Below are positions 1 through 10,577 of a stretch of 64,000 bases of DNA, piece after piece; position 1 is the first letter of the stretch, and each line of letters begins with the position of its first letter. The DNA is from Amblyornis subalaris (lineage: Eukaryota > Chordata > Aves > Passeriformes > Ptilonorhynchidae). The stretch is taken from positions 16,858,077 through 16,922,076 of the forward strand of contig JACAXG010000002.1 of NCBI GenBank assembly GCA_018881555.1, in the 5' to 3' direction. The notes beneath the pieces are model-generated. The model was given only the letters and a program-made list of their open reading frames with translations. It was not told where the DNA came from and did no database searches. Both the position numbers and the translations under genes were made by a program.

Positions 1-300
1 AGGCGTGGCTGAATGTTCATTACCCCTACGATAAAAGCGGTAGAAATAGGTGCAAAATGGCCGTTGTGCAATGCTGTAATTTACCTTTATTTTAAACTGG
101 CTTACACATCTTAATACATTATGACAATCAGAATTATCAGGCCACCAGGCGGAGAGGAGTTTGTTTTGTTAATTGCTCTTGTTAAGCCTAATTACAGAAC
201 GGGGTGGAGTGGATGTGAGGGGAGGGAGGAATCTGCTGGCAAGAGGAAATTCTAAAATCCTCGGAGCAGTTCCAAGCAGTGTGTGTTGGGGAGCAAGAGC

Positions 301-361
301 GCGGGTGTGGTGTGTGTGAGCATGCGTGTGTATGTGTGTGTGTAAGAGTGTGAGAGTGAAT
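301..361. repeat. GT-rich imperfect microsatellite
   Basis: Interrupted (GT)n tract with GC, GA and AT interruptions. It explains the His/Thr-rich open frames predicted on the opposite strand, which are not genes. Confidence 0.85.
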
Positions 362-489
362 GACAGACTTTCCATATGGACTAAAATCCTGAGATGCATA
401 AGCTGGAGGTGGGGAACCTGTGCTGTGTGGACACATGAAGGTACAGCTGAACAAAGAACTGTGCTGTAGTTTTCTTTACAAACTAACTC

Positions 490-508
490 TTTTTTTTTTT
501 TTTTTTTT
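490..508. repeat. T homopolymer, 19 bases
   Basis: Uninterrupted T run followed by a G-rich stretch. No adjoining retrocopy body or target duplication was seen. Confidence 0.9.
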
Positions 509-3376
509 GGAGGGGGTTGGGGGAGGAAGATGCAGATTACTTACTTGTTAATCTTTGAGGTTCGTATTAGATTGAGTTTTAAAATGGTTTGCTGATACGC
601 TGCACCATTCTTTGATATCACAGGTTGCCATGTAGCTGTGGGCTGGTATCCTAAAGCCCTTTGAAAAGTTCTCCTTCCCGGTGATTGTAGCAGCGATGTG
701 CTGTGCACAGCCAGTGTTATTCTTTTATACTTTCCAATGGAAAGCATACATCCAAACAGCCCTTCTGCCCTGCATTATTCCAGTTTGTTTACGTGCCCCA
801 CATTATGCTGTTGGCGACTTACTGTGCCTGACCTGCATTGTCAGCCCCCTCCAGTGCCTCGGGAGCCTCCGGCACAGAAGTTTCTGATAAGGCAGTTTTG
901 AACAAGCCAGACGCCAAGGGAATGATTCTATAACAAATCTGTGCTCTTCTCCGGGGTATGTTACCTGACTTGTTTGCTGCCAAGGTGGTTTTATTGGTTT
1001 GGCTACTGGGTGGAGGGAGGAGACTAGAACAGCACACGAGTCACGCTTTTGTTTTTCTTAATTATAATGTACACTTTTAATAAAACCTTTTAGTGCCGTG
1101 AATTAAATGTCATTGCAATCCTGCACAAGAAGTAAAATGCTACTGCTGCTGTAGCTGACAGCTGAGTGGTTAGATGGCCAGTGTGGGTCTGAGGCTCAGA
1201 AGCTTTTTCTTTGCTGGCTGGAGATACTGCTGGGTAAATGTGTTTACTTTTTCCCTAGTATTTATACTAGTTAATGTGTCGCACTAGATAAATCTACTTC
1301 CTGAGTCCATCTTTCAGCTTGCTCTCTTCCCTCACAATTGACAAATGGTTTGAGTTTGACACCGTTTTATCAGTTGAGCCCCTGCTGGGTGCTGCATGCC
1401 TGCTTGTTTCTGTTTTATCGTGAAAAGTGAATTATCTGCAATATTTTGCCACCATCTAACTAGCAGTTGGCAGGCTTTTCTATGTGAACTGATTTAGATT
1501 TCAGCAAGGGGAGGCTGTTGTCTTTCTCTGCAAAGCCCTGTTGTTGCTCTCCAGGAAAACAAAAGATCCCGGAGCTTTTTGCACCGCAATCTGCTGCTGT
1601 CCCACTTTCAAGGAGGTGTTTTGTTTGTTGCAGCAGCTTCCTATCTTAAAATGATAAATTGAGCGGACATGTGTGCTGTTTTAAACTGCTGTCTCCAGGG
1701 CTTTGTGTTCACTTAGGACAAAATACATTATTTTGTGGTAGGCTCTGGTGTGATTTAAACTTGGTTTAAAGATTACAGAGCAAAAGGGAAAGCATCAACA
1801 TCTTCAGCAGTGGTAGTTTGATGTGGAATAGCTGTCAGAAGAAGAACTCTACTGACTTAACCTCAAGTGGATTGCAAATGCATTAGGGATTCATTAATAT
1901 TAATAGTAGAATAGACATTTCCTGCTTTCGTTTGACATCTTCCAAGCTTTTTTTTTTTAAGAGCAACTCGAAGTGCAGTTTTAACACTTATTCAAGTTAC
2001 TACAAGGATGATAAGCTAAAGTTAAACAGAGGGAGACCTCTGAGTGTGTGGGGTTGGTCTCTAGGAGTCCTGGAATTTGGTGCTGTGCTTTAGAGAAAGA
2101 TTGTGGTAAACTCTTCAGTAAGACTTCCAGGGCAGTTTGCAAAATGGGTCTGTTAGGTATGACTGTAACCAGAATAAACTGTTGTCAGAAGAAATTGCTC
2201 TATGAGGGTGACAGGAAGGTCAGTTTCAAAATGACATGTAAAGGCTAATATCTGTGTAGATTTCTAAGGTGGACACAGTAGTGGCTTGTTCATAAGTTCA
2301 GGGGTGAAAAAAGAAAATCCAAGCCATTCTTGAGTCTCCAAGTATTTTTTGAGGTTGGCTGAACAGGTCAGTTTGAAAAATAAATAGGTCCAAGATAATT
2401 TTTACTTGTTTTCAATCTTCTAAATCCTGTGATGCACATTTTGCACTTCTGCTCTGTCGCCAGCAGGCTTCCAAGATTTCTTAAACAAACAAACAAAAAA
2501 AAGACATTTGAGAAAAACACCAAATATCTTTGAGACATAAAACAAATCCAAGAATATTGTCAGCACCAGGAGGGAACATGTTATTGTGATGATCGTTTTT
2601 CAGCATCCTGTATATCAAAATTTTACCCCCTGAGCCCTTTAAGTAAGAGAACTTGTGGCAGTGGAATGAGGCAGAGGGTTCCTTTTTATAGAAAACACAG
2701 CCAAGAATCCCAGTTAGTAAAATGTCAAAAGAAAACAGGTAAGCCCACACAAAGCACACAGTCTGGCAAGTGTAGTGATGCGGCAGCTACAAATGCAGAA
2801 GTGCACGTGAGTTTGGCAGCTCTTACTGATAGGGCAATTTGAATTGTCAGTGTGCGTCTGCTCTACTTGTTGAGCCTAATGAAAAGTACAGTTTAATCAC
2901 TGGTGTGCCAAATTGACCATGATTAGCTGTTATTGCAGATTAGCGCATTGTCTGGGGCTCCAGAATTATTGATCCGGGTGCTGTGCTCTGGTGTTTTCTG
3001 TGCCCTCTATCGTAACCTCTTCTTAATGCTTAGGGCAGAGAAGCAGGAAAGGAGAGTAGGAGGGAAGAAGTCCAGATGGGAAGAAAACAGGTCCTGAAAA
3101 GACCACATAGGAACTAGGTCAGGTGCTCTGGAGATTAAAGAAGCATGCTTCATCCCTGGACGCAGGAGGCAGGGACAAGTAGCATACAATTACGAGGAAT
3201 TAGAACGGCAACAAGTAGTGCAGATTTATCAGCTTTAATTGTCTATTGTCAGGACAGAGCCCTTCTTGTACATCAGGCGCTGCCAATGCTTTAATACCTC
3301 TAATGGACTCTCTATTGTGGGATTATCTCTCCTAAAGACAATGTATTTCTTAAAACTAGTTGTTTTGGGAGAGGGA

Positions 3377-3429
3377 GAAAAAAAAAGAAGAAAAAAAAAA
3401 GTAGCTGCAGCCCTCAGGTTTTTTTTTTT
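3377..3429. repeat. A-rich run followed by T run
   Basis: An A-rich block (3377-3400) and a run of T (3419-3429) are separated by an 18-base unique spacer, so they could pair as a long hairpin. Most likely simple sequence. Confidence 0.7.
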
Positions 3430-6400
3430 CCCCTCTCTGATTTGTCACATTTGCAGGAAGTAGCTGAGAGCCCAGTGTTGCTCTTCTGTCAGCAGCGCTA
3501 TTCCTTCAGGGGAACTGATAGATACCTATTGAACATTAACCCCCTTTGCTCCACCTTCCCCAACGAGCTCCTCCAGAAACAATAGCTGGTTGATAAAGAG
3601 CAGATAAGCAAGGACACCCGGCTTAAGAATCTCTCTGCTATCTTTATTTTAAAAGCTTTCCTGGGTTTTGCAAAGTAAACATTACAACATTTAAAGAAGG
3701 ATAAGGTGTCAACTATTTAATGAGAAGTTGTGTTTAATAGCAGAGGAATTCTTCCCTCCCCCAGCCAACACACAGGTATGAAAAGACTGTTATTTCACCA
3801 CTCTGGGGTAGGAGAGGTGGAGAAATGACAACTGTACTCTTAGAAGCTTAAAAAGTGGTCCTTAAGACCAACCCTACCAGATTCCCTCGTCAGCTCTAAA
3901 CATGCAGTCACTATTTTTAATCCTTTGGTCCTCAATGCACGGTAGTCACATTGCTGGATCTGTGATAATCTGTGGGTAAATATTTTCATTTCCACCACAT
4001 GCACTTTGTCATGGTGTGTAGCTGTTGTTTTTGTTAATCTGTTTTGAAATGTGCTCTGTGGCCAGCTCTTTGTCTGAGAAAAGTGGCATGGTTCCACCCA
4101 TGGATCTTGCCCTCCTTCTGCTGTGTTCATCAGCTCCAGGAGATTGGGCTGCCTGGAGAGTATCTGACATGAAAACTGAATTGTGCAGGAGCACAGTTTC
4201 ACCATTGTTTCTATTACTGCGTCTTACCAGGCAGGTTGAGGAAAGAATACCCCAAAAAGTGTCGTGAGTGGGAAGAGGCATGAAAGTAGAAAAAATGCAA
4301 TTAATTCTGAGGTGGCTCCCTTATTTCAGCTTGTTGTGAGCTTGTTATGGGACTGATGTCTGAAGTATTCACAGGAGTGAGCCTTCTAATAAATGTATAC
4401 TATCCCATCCCTCCTTCATGACAATCTGGAAATCAGCCTATTTTAAATGAACGTTCTCCAAAGCACACACTTTTTTTCAGTCCTCTTGTCACCAGTAAGG
4501 TTGGAAAGTGGTTGGAATGGGTTGGCCTGTTGTCATTAATTTTAACTCAAACTCAGTTGAAATGGACAGAGTATTCAGAAGCCCACTTCTGGGATGTGAA
4601 AGGTTGAATTTGTGCTCAGGTTTTCTTGTCTGACGTAAACTTGTGTTGGTAGAAACATGCAAATAAAATAGAAGCCTTGTTGTATGGACTCTTGTCTGTT
4701 GTCCCTACCTTTCCCAAGACCACCATTGCTCAGAGGTGATGGTAGCCAAGAAGGGAACATCTGTGGTTCATCTTCTCACAGAGCCTTCTTGCCCTCCTGA
4801 TAGTAGGCCCAGACAGCCTCAGCTCCTTCTCAAACTCAAGGTTCAACAAGAGGAAAAGGCTGAAGCTTAGTTCTCGCTTCTGTGTGCTGTGAGAATGTTT
4901 TTATTCCATTGGAGGAGAATTGTTTTGGCTTATTCATCCGTCATCTGACCAGTATTTTAATAAGCCTAGTGGGAAACAAAAAGGGATATGGTATTTTAGT
5001 TTGGCTCCTTTTTTCTCTTTTTAAGGAAAATTTCTTGAGAGGATAAAGCAACAGAAACCAAAAGTGATGTTAAGGTTTGCACTAGGCAGTAGCTGAGAGT
5101 GCAGCCAAAAGATCTGCTCTTGGTATTGCACAGCCGAGACAAAAATAAACGTTTGGCATTTGGAAGTGCTACGAGGCAATGACCAGGGTGCTCTGTAATT
5201 AAAGGCAGTCCCTGAAAGCTGCATGTGTTAATTCAAAAGCCTCCTGGCTATAGCACACACCGCCCCAAATGCCCTTGCAAAAACCTTCTTGTAGATTCAA
5301 GTGCAATTTTAATTTCTATCCTTATAGGCAATACCAGCTGAAGCTGTCTAGGGCATCTGAGATCATATCTGAAACCCATAGGCAGTATTTTGCAAAGGTC
5401 AGGCTGGTCTGTGAAATGACGACTGTAACTTTTCCTGTTGCACAGTCACTACAGTCACTAGAGTGTGCTGGGTCTCTCTCTTTCCCTTGAATCTGACAGC
5501 AACCATGTTTTCAAAAACGTGGGCCCAAAACATGAGTGCATATCAGAACTTGAAAGCAAGTTCTTCTTAGAGCTTGATTTCTCGGTTGGCTTTTAAAAGA
5601 TGTGCAGTCATGCAACTACATCATGTACCTTCTCCGAGTAATGACCACAACTGGTCCCCAAATGTTTACCAGCACAAGGATGCCTACATGCAGGAAGTGG
5701 GAAATGGGGGTGGGTCTGGTAGTTACCCTTGATGTGGTCAATCTGCCACTGACCTTGTTTGGGGAAGGGGAGGATGTGAAAATGAGACTCTCCTTTAATC
5801 TCTTGTGTGCATTTTATCTCCCCTCCAACTTTTTTAAGAAATTTCGTCTATTACAGCCAGCTCCCTTCCCTCCTTCTTCCCCTTACAATTACAGCAGGCG
5901 CAGGGAAAACAGCAGCGGTGGCAGCTGAGGTTGAGTTGCGCAGGCTTGTTGTTGAGCTGAAGTGGTGATAGCATCAAAGGAAATGGATGGGGATTTCTGA
6001 GATCAGAGCTGTTAGGGCCATTCATGATTTGTTGCCAGGCTGAAAGCTGCTGCAGAGAGAGCTGCCTGAGAAATGCTGATTAATACAGTAATTGAGGTTT
6101 TCTACGAGCGAGAAGGAAAAAATTAAAATATGACTAAAAGTGTTCTTTTTGAAATGAACAACATTTTGCGATTGCACATTCCAGACAATAGCAGCTACTG
6201 GTACAAACGATTTCTATAAAAGAGCAGAAAACTTCTGGTTGAACAGGGCGTCTTTTTATGTTTCTCTCTTAAGGAGGAAGGTCAGAAGGTCAGTCTATAT
6301 ATTTCTTTAATGGCAGAGTTTCCTTTGCGATTCTTACTTTAGTACACATTCTTAACAATTTGTTTCTGTCTCTTTTTCTTGATAAACTTAGTTTTATTCC

Positions 6401-6629
6401 AGATCAGGCACTGTTAGGCTGGGTCTGCACATCAGCAAAACCCCTTCTACTGCACTAAGGGAGTTCTGAGCTCAGCTTCACTGAGACACCTGGAGCTAAT
6501 TTTGGGATAGCCTCAGAGCGTGCCACAGAGTTATTTGAAGTCCATAGGCTGTACTCATCTCCCCAGGCTCCAGGGAAAGAGCCACACTGACCTGGGATAT
6601 TGGCATCCTCCTGATGAATATTTCACTTC

Positions 6630-6656
6630 ATCTGATCTGATCTAATCTAATCTCTG
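6630..6656. repeat. short TCTGA/TCTAA pentanucleotide repeat
   Basis: About five consecutive degenerate pentamer units alternate between TCTGA and TCTAA. A short simple repeat in the PRDM1 5' flank. Confidence 0.6.
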
Positions 6657-8472
6657 CTTCCTCTTGTTTTCCAGCCCAAAAGCATTCTCAGTTCCTTGAA
6701 AAGCAGATTTGCTTTTTTCCCTGCTCTCCTTCACATTAAGAAGATCAGTCCCTGAAGGAAATATATCAACCCTTTCTTCTTGCCCCCCCCCTCCTTTTTT
6801 GTTTTTCTTTCAAGCTAACAGGGAAGTGAAAAGCTCTGAAACAGCTGCCTCTCGGAGTGAGACTATTTTTCGGTAAAATAATCACCTTCAGTATGACTAC
6901 ATTGTTTTTCTGTTCTATGCAGTGTGACTCAGCATCAGTTAATTAACCCAATCAAGTAGGCCGGATTTCTCTTCTTTAATGAATGGTTCTTCCTACTTCA
7001 GAGCCTTCCTAGACCTCATTTTGGATGTGCCTCAGTTTTACAGGGTATATCCAATTACATTTATATCCTTCAGCTGCAGTGCTCGGGCCACCTCTCTTGT
7101 GGAATTATGCTGTGGTGGCAGTTAAGCCAGGACACTCACTTGCCAGCAGTTGCCCTACTTATGTCTGCTGCCACGAGCCCTCCCGTGTTAGCGCATACGG
7201 AAGGTCTTTACACAGATCTGCTATTCTCAGCATCACAGGCCGAAAATGGCAAGTAATCCTTTCCACACGTCTTTTTATCAGTGGGAGGAGGAGCAGGTTA
7301 AGGGAAAGGGGTTTGTGTATGCCTGTCAGAGAGACAGACAGGCACTCGATTGCATAAACCTGCTTTCCCCCCCGCTTTCTCCCTTTTTCCTGTGAAGAAA
7401 TACGTAACACTGAGATCACCCTAAAATATAAGTGCATTTATGTTTAGAAGAAGAATGTGAAACTAGCTGCCACGTAAAGTGCCAGGGAAGTGATGAGAAA
7501 TATGCTTGCAGACATGTGAGAAGGAAAAGTAGTAGAGTTGCCTCACAGTGAAGCAGCTAGCATTGGCACTGGGCTGTGGATGGCTATAAATGGAATTGTG
7601 CATCACCGTTCCTCTAAGCCCGAGGACGCCTCGCTGAAGAGACAGGACCACTGAAGGAAGTAAGGCATCTGGTTGTTTTGTAATGAGAAGCAGGAATGCT
7701 CTTAATAATAAACAAACAGGACATTGTATGCCATCATCACAGGATGTCCTTCCTTCAGCCGTGCATGCTGACTTGGATCAGAGGAAAAAAAATTGGGTGC
7801 CGGGATCTGCTGATTGCTCTACCAATCCTCCCTCCATCACCAGGGGTGTTCCTGGATGGCCACTCACACATTGCCCTGTGCAAGATCTGTGCTTGTTTTC
7901 TGCGAAAGGGGCATCGGGTTTGGAAATGCTGCGTGCCGTGCCCTGCTGCTGTGAGCTTCCCTGCTGTTACCAAGGGAGAGGGGGAAGGTTTTGTTTAAGG
8001 GAAGAAACAGAAATATCTTTCCCAGTTCCTTTTACAGGCACTGATTAGAAAGAGACTCGGGAAAGGGATAAAGTCAAAACTCTGAAACTCCCCGATTTGT
8101 CATCTCAAGTAAAGTACTATGATTGTTAAGGTTTGAGAGCAAGAACTTTGAATCGAGTTTTAATCAATATTCTGGAACTTGGAAATAATTGTAGTTGTTA
8201 TTCTTTATAATGTTCTATCAAGTCAAACTGCAGAAGAACGAAAGCGGGCACGTGTTGAACTCCGGAGCTTAAAAATAGCACGGAAAACAGATTTCTAGTA
8301 AAAGCTGCCTCAGGTGCGCTCTCCATGAAGCGCCGCGGTGCCCGCCCACCGGGCAGATCCAGGCGGCGGGGCAGCGCCGCGGCTCTCCCAGCTGACGCAC
8401 GGGCCGTCTTGGGAGAAAGGGAGGAAAAAAAAATAATAATAGTGATGTAAAAAACCCCAACGCGGGTGGGCT

Positions 8473-8481
8473 GGGCGGGGC
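8473..8481 (+). promoter_or_regulatory. GC box (Sp1-type)
   Basis: GGGCGGGGC, a consensus Sp/KLF site, about 270 bases upstream of the first ATG in the leader. Further GC-rich matches follow to about 8590. Confidence 0.5.
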
Positions 8482-8704
8482 AGGGTCCGCAGGTAGGGCC
8501 CCACCTCCCGCGCTGTGAGAGGGGCCGGCGGAGGGAGGAGGGGCCGGTGCGTGAGCGCGGGCGGGCGAGCGACGGGCGGGCCGGGGCGAGCGGAGCGCGC
8601 GGCTGTGGCAGGCGGCCCCCCAGCGTTCCCCAGCGGCAAGAGCAGCAGCACCTGTCTTGACAGCGGGGGAGGGAGGAGCCGGAGGGGAGCGGCGGCTGGA
8701 GGTG

Positions 8705-8711
8705 TGAGTCA
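8705..8711 (+). promoter_or_regulatory. AP-1 (TRE) site TGAGTCA
   Basis: A perfect TGAGTCA within the promoter/leader, 122 bases before the exon 1 donor. AP-1 (c-Fos/Jun) input to the mammalian Blimp-1 promoter, opposed by BCL6, is established; equivalence of this site is inferred. Confidence 0.45.
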
Positions 8712-8747
8712 GTCTCCCGGGGACCCGGCCGCTGGAAGGAAGGAGAA

Positions 8748-8762
8748 ATGTTTACTCTGTAG
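8748..8762 (+). other. upstream ORF 1 in PRDM1 leader (4 codons)
   Basis: ATG TTT ACT CTG TAG, with G at -3. It is contained wholly in exon 1, so it is present whichever acceptor is used. It could dampen or gate translation from the main start. Confidence 0.5.
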
Positions 8763-8764
8763 AG

Positions 8765-10359
8765 ATGAGCCAGGTTTGCCGCCGCCGGTGGGCTTCGGTG
8801 TGGAAACGCGCGCGGACTCTGCCCCGGTAAGGAGCGCGGTGCAGTCCCCTCTTTCACCCCGTTTCCACCTCCCCGGCTTCTGCTCCGGCGCCCGCGGGAC
8901 GGAGCAAAAGTTTCCTCGTCGCCTTTCCCGGATCGGGAGCGCTCCTCTGATCGGCATTAACCCTTTCGCTCCGCCGCGCAGCTGTCACACCCCCCCCACT
9001 CCCGGCCCGAGTTTCGCTGTTCGTCCCCTGTCCCCCTTTAATGCCGAGGGTCCGGCGCTGTCGCACTGCTCGCCTCGACCGCGGTCAGGACGGGGCGCGG
9101 GGCTGGTCCCGAGGCGGCGGCGGCCGCAGCCGCGGGGGGCCTGTGTATGGCCGCGACCCCCGCCTCAGCCTCTTCGGGCGGCCCGGCTGCGCCCCCCGGG
9201 AGGGCCGGAACCGGGGGGGCGCTGGGGGTCTCCCCCGAACCCGCAGTCAGTCAGCCCTTAACCTCTTTCTCGGAAGATCGTGCACTTTCAGTCTTTGTCT
9301 TTCGTTTTTCCCGGAGGAGGGGTGTATTTCATAGTAGCTGCGTATCCAGAAAGGAAAAATTAAGGGATTTTACGCCGGATTGAGCGTCATTCTCAGCTAC
9401 CGGTGTATACATAGATTTTGGTTCCTCGTGAACCTTATTGGAAAGAGCCCGATCCTAATACCTGTTCGAGGGTAGGTTTGATAACAGTGCTTCTGTCCTG
9501 AACAGAGGGGCTGAAGGACTTGCTGGAATTGTCCTGCTAGGCTCATATCCAGCACTTTGAGATAGTAATTCTAGGAGGTACCATCAAAATCAAAAGGGAT
9601 AGAATAACATTTTTAAAATTATTTATTTTATTTCTTTCTCCTGCTCCTTTTCTGATTCGACCCCCAAGAACATGTTGCAGTGCTTTGTGCAGGGCTGCTG
9701 CTGCTACAGTGATGCTGGCAGGATGTCGGCTTTCTCAGCCTTCCATGCCAAAGGATAAGGGGACGTCAGGAGGAGGCGGGGGGGCCAGGTTGTTTTGAAA
9801 GTTGTTTGTGTGTTGAAAGCCGGTGGGAAAGTTCAGGCTTCCCCATTTGGAAGAGGCAAGGCTGGGTTCCGCTCTTCCAACATGCGCTTTCCATTTTTAG
9901 CTTCATTCAGACGCAGACAGCAGTTCCTTTCCTCTTCCTCTCCTTGTTTGTGACACTTTTCTGAGGCAGCTTTTCCACAGGCGACTAAGTGGTCTCGCGG
10001 CCATGACCCCACGTTTTCTTCAGCACGGAATACTTTTTTCGCTCTGAAGCATTAAGGAAAGGGTCTGAAAAAGGTAAAGTGGTTGTCAGCCTAGGGATTT
10101 TTTCCTCTTTGTTTTCGTTCCCTCATTACTACTGAGGCTGGCATTTTAAGGCGCTGCTTCAGTCAGAGCAGCTTCGTTTACATTGCTTTTTGGCTATTAC
10201 TCAATTGTACCAACTATCCTGCATACGCTTTTAAAGTGTCACAGACTACTGCATTAGTCACACTGTATCAACGGAAACCACAACACTGAAGGACAATGAG
10301 GATTAAAGGCTGTTTTCTTTTTTTCCAGGCTGCTACACAGTGTAGCTCGGACGCTGTGA
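8765..10359 (+). other. upstream ORF 2, spliced across exons 1 and 2 (30 codons)
   Basis: Starts at ATG 8765 (A at -3) and runs 62 bases to the donor at 8826. It resumes at 10329 and stops with TGA at 10357-10359, 35 bases before the PRDM1 start codon. The predicted peptide is Arg-rich and resembles nothing known to me. It exists only if the 8826/10329 splice is right. Confidence 0.4.
8827..10328 (+). other. PRDM1: PRDM1 intron 1
   Basis: The first 440 bases are the CpG-rich tail of the promoter island and may hold regulatory sites. The remainder is unique sequence with no gene. It ends in a T-rich tract and the acceptor TTTTTTTTCCAG. Confidence 0.6.
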
Positions 10360-10394
10360 GTTTCAAGAATCTGGTGAAAGGGAGAGAGTGGACA
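10329..10394 (+). other. PRDM1: PRDM1 exon 2, untranslated head
   Basis: Follows a strong polypyrimidine acceptor ending at 10328. These 22 codons are in frame with the PRDM1 start and still resemble the human long-isoform N-terminus (Cys-Ser-Ser, then Val-x-Phe, Leu and Gly at matching spacing). No in-frame ATG precedes them, so I treat them as leader. They would become coding if an alternative first exon supplied a start. Confidence 0.65.
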
Positions 10395-10577
10395 ATGAAA
10401 ATGGACATGGAGGATGCTGACATGACTCTGTGGACAGAGGCTGATTTTGAAGAGAAGTGCACATACATTGTAAATGATCACCCGTTGGATCCCAGTGCCG
10501 ATGGAGGCACCCTAACTCAGGCAGAGGCTTCCTTGCCAAGGAACTTGACTTTCAAATACGCATCTAACTGCAAAGAG
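10395..10577 (+). CDS. PRDM1: PRDM1 coding exon 2: acidic N-terminus
   Basis: Encodes residues 1-61 (183 bases, phase 0 at the donor GAG|GTAAGC). ATG 10395 has A at -3. The next Met codon at 10401 has the stronger context (A at -3, G at +4), so both may be used. The segment is rich in Asp/Glu (MDMEDADM and similar) and ends at the start of the PR domain. In human PRDM1-beta, this exon and the next are replaced by an alternative first exon. Confidence 0.97.

Larger units (their letters stand above)
1..8329. other. 5' flank of PRDM1, no gene seen
   Basis: No open frame here resembles a known protein, and none has splice sites joining it to others. The DNA is AT-rich and mostly unique, with a GT-rich tract near 301, a T run at 490 and an A-rich/T-rich pair near 3380. 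Several stretches (about 2820-2990, 3190-3340 and 6055-6250) are unique and dense in TAAT, GATTA and ATTGT motifs, so they are candidates for distal enhancers. Conservation cannot be tested here. Confidence 0.7.
8640..8826 (+). other. PRDM1: PRDM1 exon 1, non-coding leader (5' end not determined)
   Basis: The right edge is set by a good donor, CCCCG|GTAAGG, at 8826/8827. It is the best donor in the promoter island and lies about 1.5 kb before the exon 2 acceptor; the left edge is arbitrary. Joined to exon 2, the frame that reaches the PRDM1 start is open but holds no ATG, so this exon does not encode the N-terminal extension of the long human isoform. It carries two upstream ATGs (8748 and 8765) in other frames. 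The exon assignment rests on splice signals and position only. Confidence 0.55.
8330..9265 (+). promoter_or_regulatory. PRDM1: PRDM1 CpG-island promoter
   Basis: Base composition changes abruptly from AT-rich flank to a GC- and CpG-dense block that continues past the first exon donor. There is no convincing TATA box. GC boxes (for example 8473-8481), purine-rich GGGAGG blocks and an AP-1 site at 8705 are visible. Position, density of Sp1-type sites and lack of TATA fit the known GC-rich TATA-less PRDM1 promoter. The transcription start cannot be placed exactly, but it probably lies between about 8450 and 8720. Long open frames on both strands are by-products of GC-rich sequence. Confidence 0.8.

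Noticed and set aside
8198..8857. 219-codon open frame on the - strand across the promoter
   Set aside because: A Pro/Arg/Ala-rich frame forced by CpG-island composition, with no family resemblance, and it overlaps the PRDM1 promoter and exon 1.
8515..9261. 248-codon open frame on the + strand across exon 1
   Set aside because: It begins at GTG, has no ATG, and runs through the splice donor at 8827 into intron. It is only the open frame of GC-rich DNA.
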